Shown piece after piece: positions 7,287 to 8,783 of a stretch of DNA of 8,783 bases (position 1 is the stretch's first letter; each line of letters starts with the position of its first letter). The notes below the pieces were generated by a model that worked only from the letters and a program-made list of their open reading frames with translations, did no database searches and was not told the origin of the DNA. The DNA is from Flavobacteriaceae bacterium (lineage in GTDB: Bacteria > Bacteroidota > Bacteroidia > Flavobacteriales > Flavobacteriaceae), in NCBI GenBank assembly GCA_003511845.1, contig DOIV01000263.1, forward strand, positions 1 through 8,783, read 5' to 3'. The translations under genes were made by a program, and so were the position numbers.

Positions 7287-7352
7287 TAACCATTTATTTC
7301 ATTTTTAATAACCATTAGAATTCTTAAAAAAATGGCTATTATTTTTACTTTG
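7287..7352 (+). promoter_or_regulatory. Weak promoter and repeat candidates before the MarC-family gene
   Basis: TTACTTTG at 7345-7352 is a possible -7 element, 12 nt before the ATG. TAACCATT occurs at 7287 and again at 7309, 22 nt apart (two 11-bp steps), and the second copy starts 40 nt before the TTTG, as in the other candidate operators. The unit between them and the unit after do not fit, and there is no TTG at the -33 position. The rest of the 182-nt gap, apart from the terminator, shows nothing recognisable. Confidence 0.22.
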
Positions 7353-7364
7353 TAAATAAAAAAT

Positions 7365-7988
7365 ATGACTTTATTTTTAATGATTTTTGGAGCTTTATTT
7401 TCAATTATGAATCCACTTGGTACAGTTCCTGTTTTTGTAAGCTTAACTCAAGAAAATACTAAAAAAGAAAGATCAAAAATAGCTTTTAAAACCTCTTTAA
7501 ATGTATTCATAATTCTTTTGATATCATTTTTTGTCGGCAAATACCTTTTACTATTCTTTGGTATTAGCATAAATGCACTCAAAATTGCAGGTGGCTTGAT
7601 TATTGCATCTTCTGGCTTTGCTTTATTAACAGGAGAGTTTAGCAAACATAAGGGTATGAAGAAGAAGAATGTAAAGGAAGATATTGCAACACGTTCAGAA
7701 ATAGCATTAACACCTTTAGCTTTACCAATGATTGCTGGACCAGGTACAATTTCTCTTTTAATTACTTACCGTAAAGAATATGTAGAATTAAATGATGTAT
7801 TGATAATAATTGTAGCAATAATTCTATCCGTTATAAGCATTTATTTTATTTTAAAAAGCTCTTATTCTATTGTAAAAGTTCTTGGAGCATCAGGTATAAA
7901 TGCCTTGTCAAGAATTATAGGATTTATTGTAGTCGCCTTAGGTATTGAATTTATTATTTCTGCAACAATATCTATCCTTAAATTGTAA
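7365..7988 (+). CDS. MarC family integral membrane protein
   Basis: A 207-aa inner-membrane protein with about six hydrophobic segments: 1-26, 43-65, 69-89, 113-134, 140-163 and 182-204. Family hallmarks are the first-helix motif SIMNPLGTVPVF (13-24) and TPLALPMIAGPGTIS (116-130), the two-fold NP/GP pattern of MarC (YhgN, UPF0056) proteins. A basic loop (HKGMKKKNVK, 95-104) lies between helices 3 and 4 and is probably cytoplasmic. Length is normal. Despite the name, a role of MarC in multidrug resistance was not supported in E. coli; the transported substrate, if any, is unsettled. The gene starts at the ATG at 7365, beyond the upstream terminator, so it is a separate unit. It ends 24 nt from the convergent MORN gene with no clear terminator between them. 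Confidence 0.9.
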   Translation: MTLFLMIFGALFSIMNPLGTVPVFVSLTQENTKKERSKIAFKTSLNVFIILLISFFVGKYLLLFFGISINALKIAGGLIIASSGFALLTGEFSKHKGMKKKNVKEDIATRSEIALTPLALPMIAGPGTISLLITYRKEYVELNDVLIIIVAIILSVISIYFILKSSYSIVKVLGASGINALSRIIGFIVVALGIEFIISATISILKL

Positions 7989-8012
7989 TCCTCTTAGTTT
8001 ATAGGTTAGGTG

Positions 8013-8342
8013 TTATAAATTTTGAGTTCCTGCTTCAACTTTACCTTTTACATAAGTAACTTCTCTTACTTCACCATTACTCCAAAACAACCACTTTCCT
8101 GTTTTTTTACCTAAGTTATAATTACCCTTAGAAATTTTTAAGCCCTTTTTATCAAAATACTCCCACGTACCATGTAATTTTTCTTTTTTAAAAAAACCGT
8201 GTTGTTCAATTTGATTATCTGCATAATAATAAGTCGCTTCTACCAAATCCCCTTTTTGTTCTAGTTTAACTTTCTGTTCTTGATTTTGTGCTGAAAGAAA
8301 ACCAACACAAAAGAGTACTATAAATATTGTTAAATTTCTCAT
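8013..8342 (-). CDS. Small secreted MORN-repeat (MORN_2) protein
   Basis: A 109-aa protein with a signal peptide (hydrophobic residues 4-16, likely cleavage after A18 in FLSA/Q). The mature part has about three MORN-variant repeats: ATYYYADNQIEQHGFFKKEKLHGTW from about residue 36, then WEYFDKKGLKISKGNYNLGKKTGKW, and WLFWSNGEVREVTYVKGKV. The repeated pattern is a turn of the type G-x-W-x-Y/F-x-x-x-G. Such proteins are common in Flavobacteriaceae and are often auto-named YwqK-family antitoxin; the signal peptide and the lack of an adjacent toxin gene argue against that name. The repeats probably form a short beta-hairpin ladder in the periplasm or outer membrane; the role is unknown. It is transcribed alone on minus. 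Its start at 8342 is preceded by repeats resembling those in front of the receptor locus. Confidence 0.82.
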   Translation of the reverse strand: MRNLTIFIVLFCVGFLSAQNQEQKVKLEQKGDLVEATYYYADNQIEQHGFFKKEKLHGTWEYFDKKGLKISKGNYNLGKKTGKWLFWSNGEVREVTYVKGKVEAGTQNL

Positions 8343-8371
8343 TCTAATAGGTTTTAAAAATTAATACTAAG

Positions 8372-8426
8372 CCAATGTAGTAAATTTACATTAAAAACAT
8401 GTTTTCTTAACGTTATCTTTACATTA
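8372..8426 (-). promoter_or_regulatory. Third 11-bp direct-repeat array with -7 candidate, before the MORN gene
   Basis: Read on minus, 11-bp units begin at 8426 (TAATGTA), 8415 (TAACGTT), 8404 (AAACATG), 8393 (TAATGTA) and 8382 (TACTACA). The second and third units align with the promoter-proximal pair at the receptor locus (TAAyGTTA, 4 nt, AACAT). Counting from the TAACGTT unit, the TTGG of the -7 candidate TACATTGG (plus 8372-8379) starts 40 nt downstream, the same distance as at the receptor and lipoprotein promoters. The start codon follows 29 nt after it. There is no TTG at the -33 position, and the -7 element has one mismatch to TAnnTTTG. Confidence 0.35.
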
Positions 8427-8617
8427 AATATGCATTCAACTCATTTTTAAGCAGTTAAACACACCTATTAATCCTTCTAGTTAGAGATTCTTAATATTTA
8501 AATAACTTTAACTTTACAAAGGTGATTATTTATATTGGTAATTTTGTTTTGTTCATATTTTAAGTACTAAAACGAAACATTTCTCATATTTATTAGTTTT
8601 TGTCGACTATTTATTTG

Positions 8618-8658
8618 AAATGTAAAAGGCTACTTGTTTCAAGTAGCCTTTTACATTT
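8618..8658. terminator. Perfect 19-bp hairpin, probably a bidirectional terminator
   Basis: Arms 8618-8636 and 8640-8658 are exact reverse complements around a 3-nt TTT loop. The core AAAAGGCTACTTG pairs with CAAGTAGCCTTTT, giving short T-runs on both strands, as in many flavobacterial terminators, with a further six AT-rich pairs (AAATGT and ACATTT) outside. No coding gene ends immediately next to it on either side in this window, so it must serve a short RNA or a minus-strand gene lying to the right of 8783. Confidence 0.75.
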
Positions 8659-8681
8659 ATACAATCTAGTTTAGTACATGA

Positions 8682-8711
8682 CAAAAATACAATTCGCTGA
8701 TTTTCAACAAA
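8682..8711 (-). promoter_or_regulatory. Good match to a Bacteroidota housekeeping promoter
   Basis: On minus, TTTG (plus 8708-8711) is followed after 18 nt by TATTTTTG (plus 8682-8689), a full match to TTTG-N17-23-TAnnTTTG. Transcription would start near 8676 and run straight into the 8618-8658 hairpin, giving an RNA of about 60 nt. There is no ORF worth naming in between (ATG TAC TAA at once). In AT-rich DNA a chance match is possible. Confidence 0.45.
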
Positions 8712-8783
8712 TTAAGTGTTAAAAAATTAGAATAAAGCATTGATTTTCAATATATTAGATGAATAATTCAATTTATTTTTCTA

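Larger units (their letters stand above)
8427..8783. other. Non-coding stretch at the right edge
   Basis: No ORF of credible length is seen on either strand. Plus-strand TAATTTTG at 8539-8546 matches TAnnTTTG but has no TTG at the right distance. The stretch also holds the 8618-8658 hairpin and the minus-strand promoter listed separately. At the far right an ATG at 8759 opens a frame (MNNSIYFS) that runs off the window and could be the start of a gene, but nothing upstream supports it. All three minus frames meet a stop within the last 15 bases of the window, so a minus-strand gene could end only at or beyond the edge. Confidence 0.5.

Noticed and set aside
7082..7318. 78-aa plus-strand ORF overlapping the lipoprotein 3' end
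   Set aside because: It is out of frame with the lipoprotein and reads through the rho-independent terminator hairpin at 7212-7243; the hydrophobic tail comes from AT-rich non-coding DNA.
7448..7645. 65-aa minus-strand ORF inside the MarC-family gene
   Set aside because: It is antisense to conserved transmembrane segments and is a shadow.
8013..8342. Reading the MORN protein as a toxin-antitoxin component
   Set aside because: Databases often give the YwqK antitoxin name to MORN-variant proteins, but this one has a signal peptide and no toxin-like neighbour.
8759..8783. Possible gene start (ATG, MNNSIYFS) at the right edge
   Set aside because: Only eight codons are visible, a stop codon precedes it directly, and no promoter fits well, so it is not listed as a gene.

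Overview
The window looks like chromosomal DNA from a member of the Bacteroidota, most likely a Flavobacteriaceae bacterium. The DNA is strongly AT-rich and start codons lack Shine-Dalgarno sequences. Several promoters resemble the Bacteroidota TTTG / TAnnTTTG type. The protein set is also typical: a DUF3078 protein, a TonB-dependent receptor with an N-terminal carboxypeptidase-regulatory-like domain, and a lipoprotein with an acidic stretch after the lipid-bearing cysteine. I see no mobile element, tRNA, rRNA or CRISPR array. The exact genus cannot be told from the sequence.

Left part (1-2726): the 3' end of a DUF3078 outer-membrane-type protein, with a coiled coil in front of its barrel-like domain, enters from the left edge. 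It converges on a complete dGTPase gene (dgt) on the minus strand.

Centre (2727-7243): a transport locus on the plus strand. A small secreted protein (125 aa) lies 6 nt before a 918-aa TonB-dependent receptor, and its whole mature part is a paralogue of that receptor's N-terminal domain. Next come a separately promoted beta-helix-like lipoprotein and a strong rho-independent terminator. The receptor and lipoprotein are plausibly partners in uptake or capture of an unknown ligand at the cell surface.

Right part (7244-8783): a MarC-family membrane protein on plus converges on a small secreted MORN-repeat protein on minus. About 440 bases without a confident gene follow. They hold a perfect 19-bp hairpin and a good minus-strand promoter match, which together may delimit a short untranslated RNA.

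The most notable signal is regulatory. Upstream of the receptor operon, the lipoprotein gene and the MORN gene are phased 11-bp direct repeats with a core close to TAAYRTT followed by four variable bases. In all three the core repeat starts exactly 40 nt before the TTTG-like part of the putative -7 element. A weaker partial version lies before the marC-type gene. This layout is like the binding sites of OmpR/PhoB-family response regulators, which are 11-bp direct repeats, and suggests a common regulon. Phosphate control is one hypothesis that the sequence alone cannot prove.
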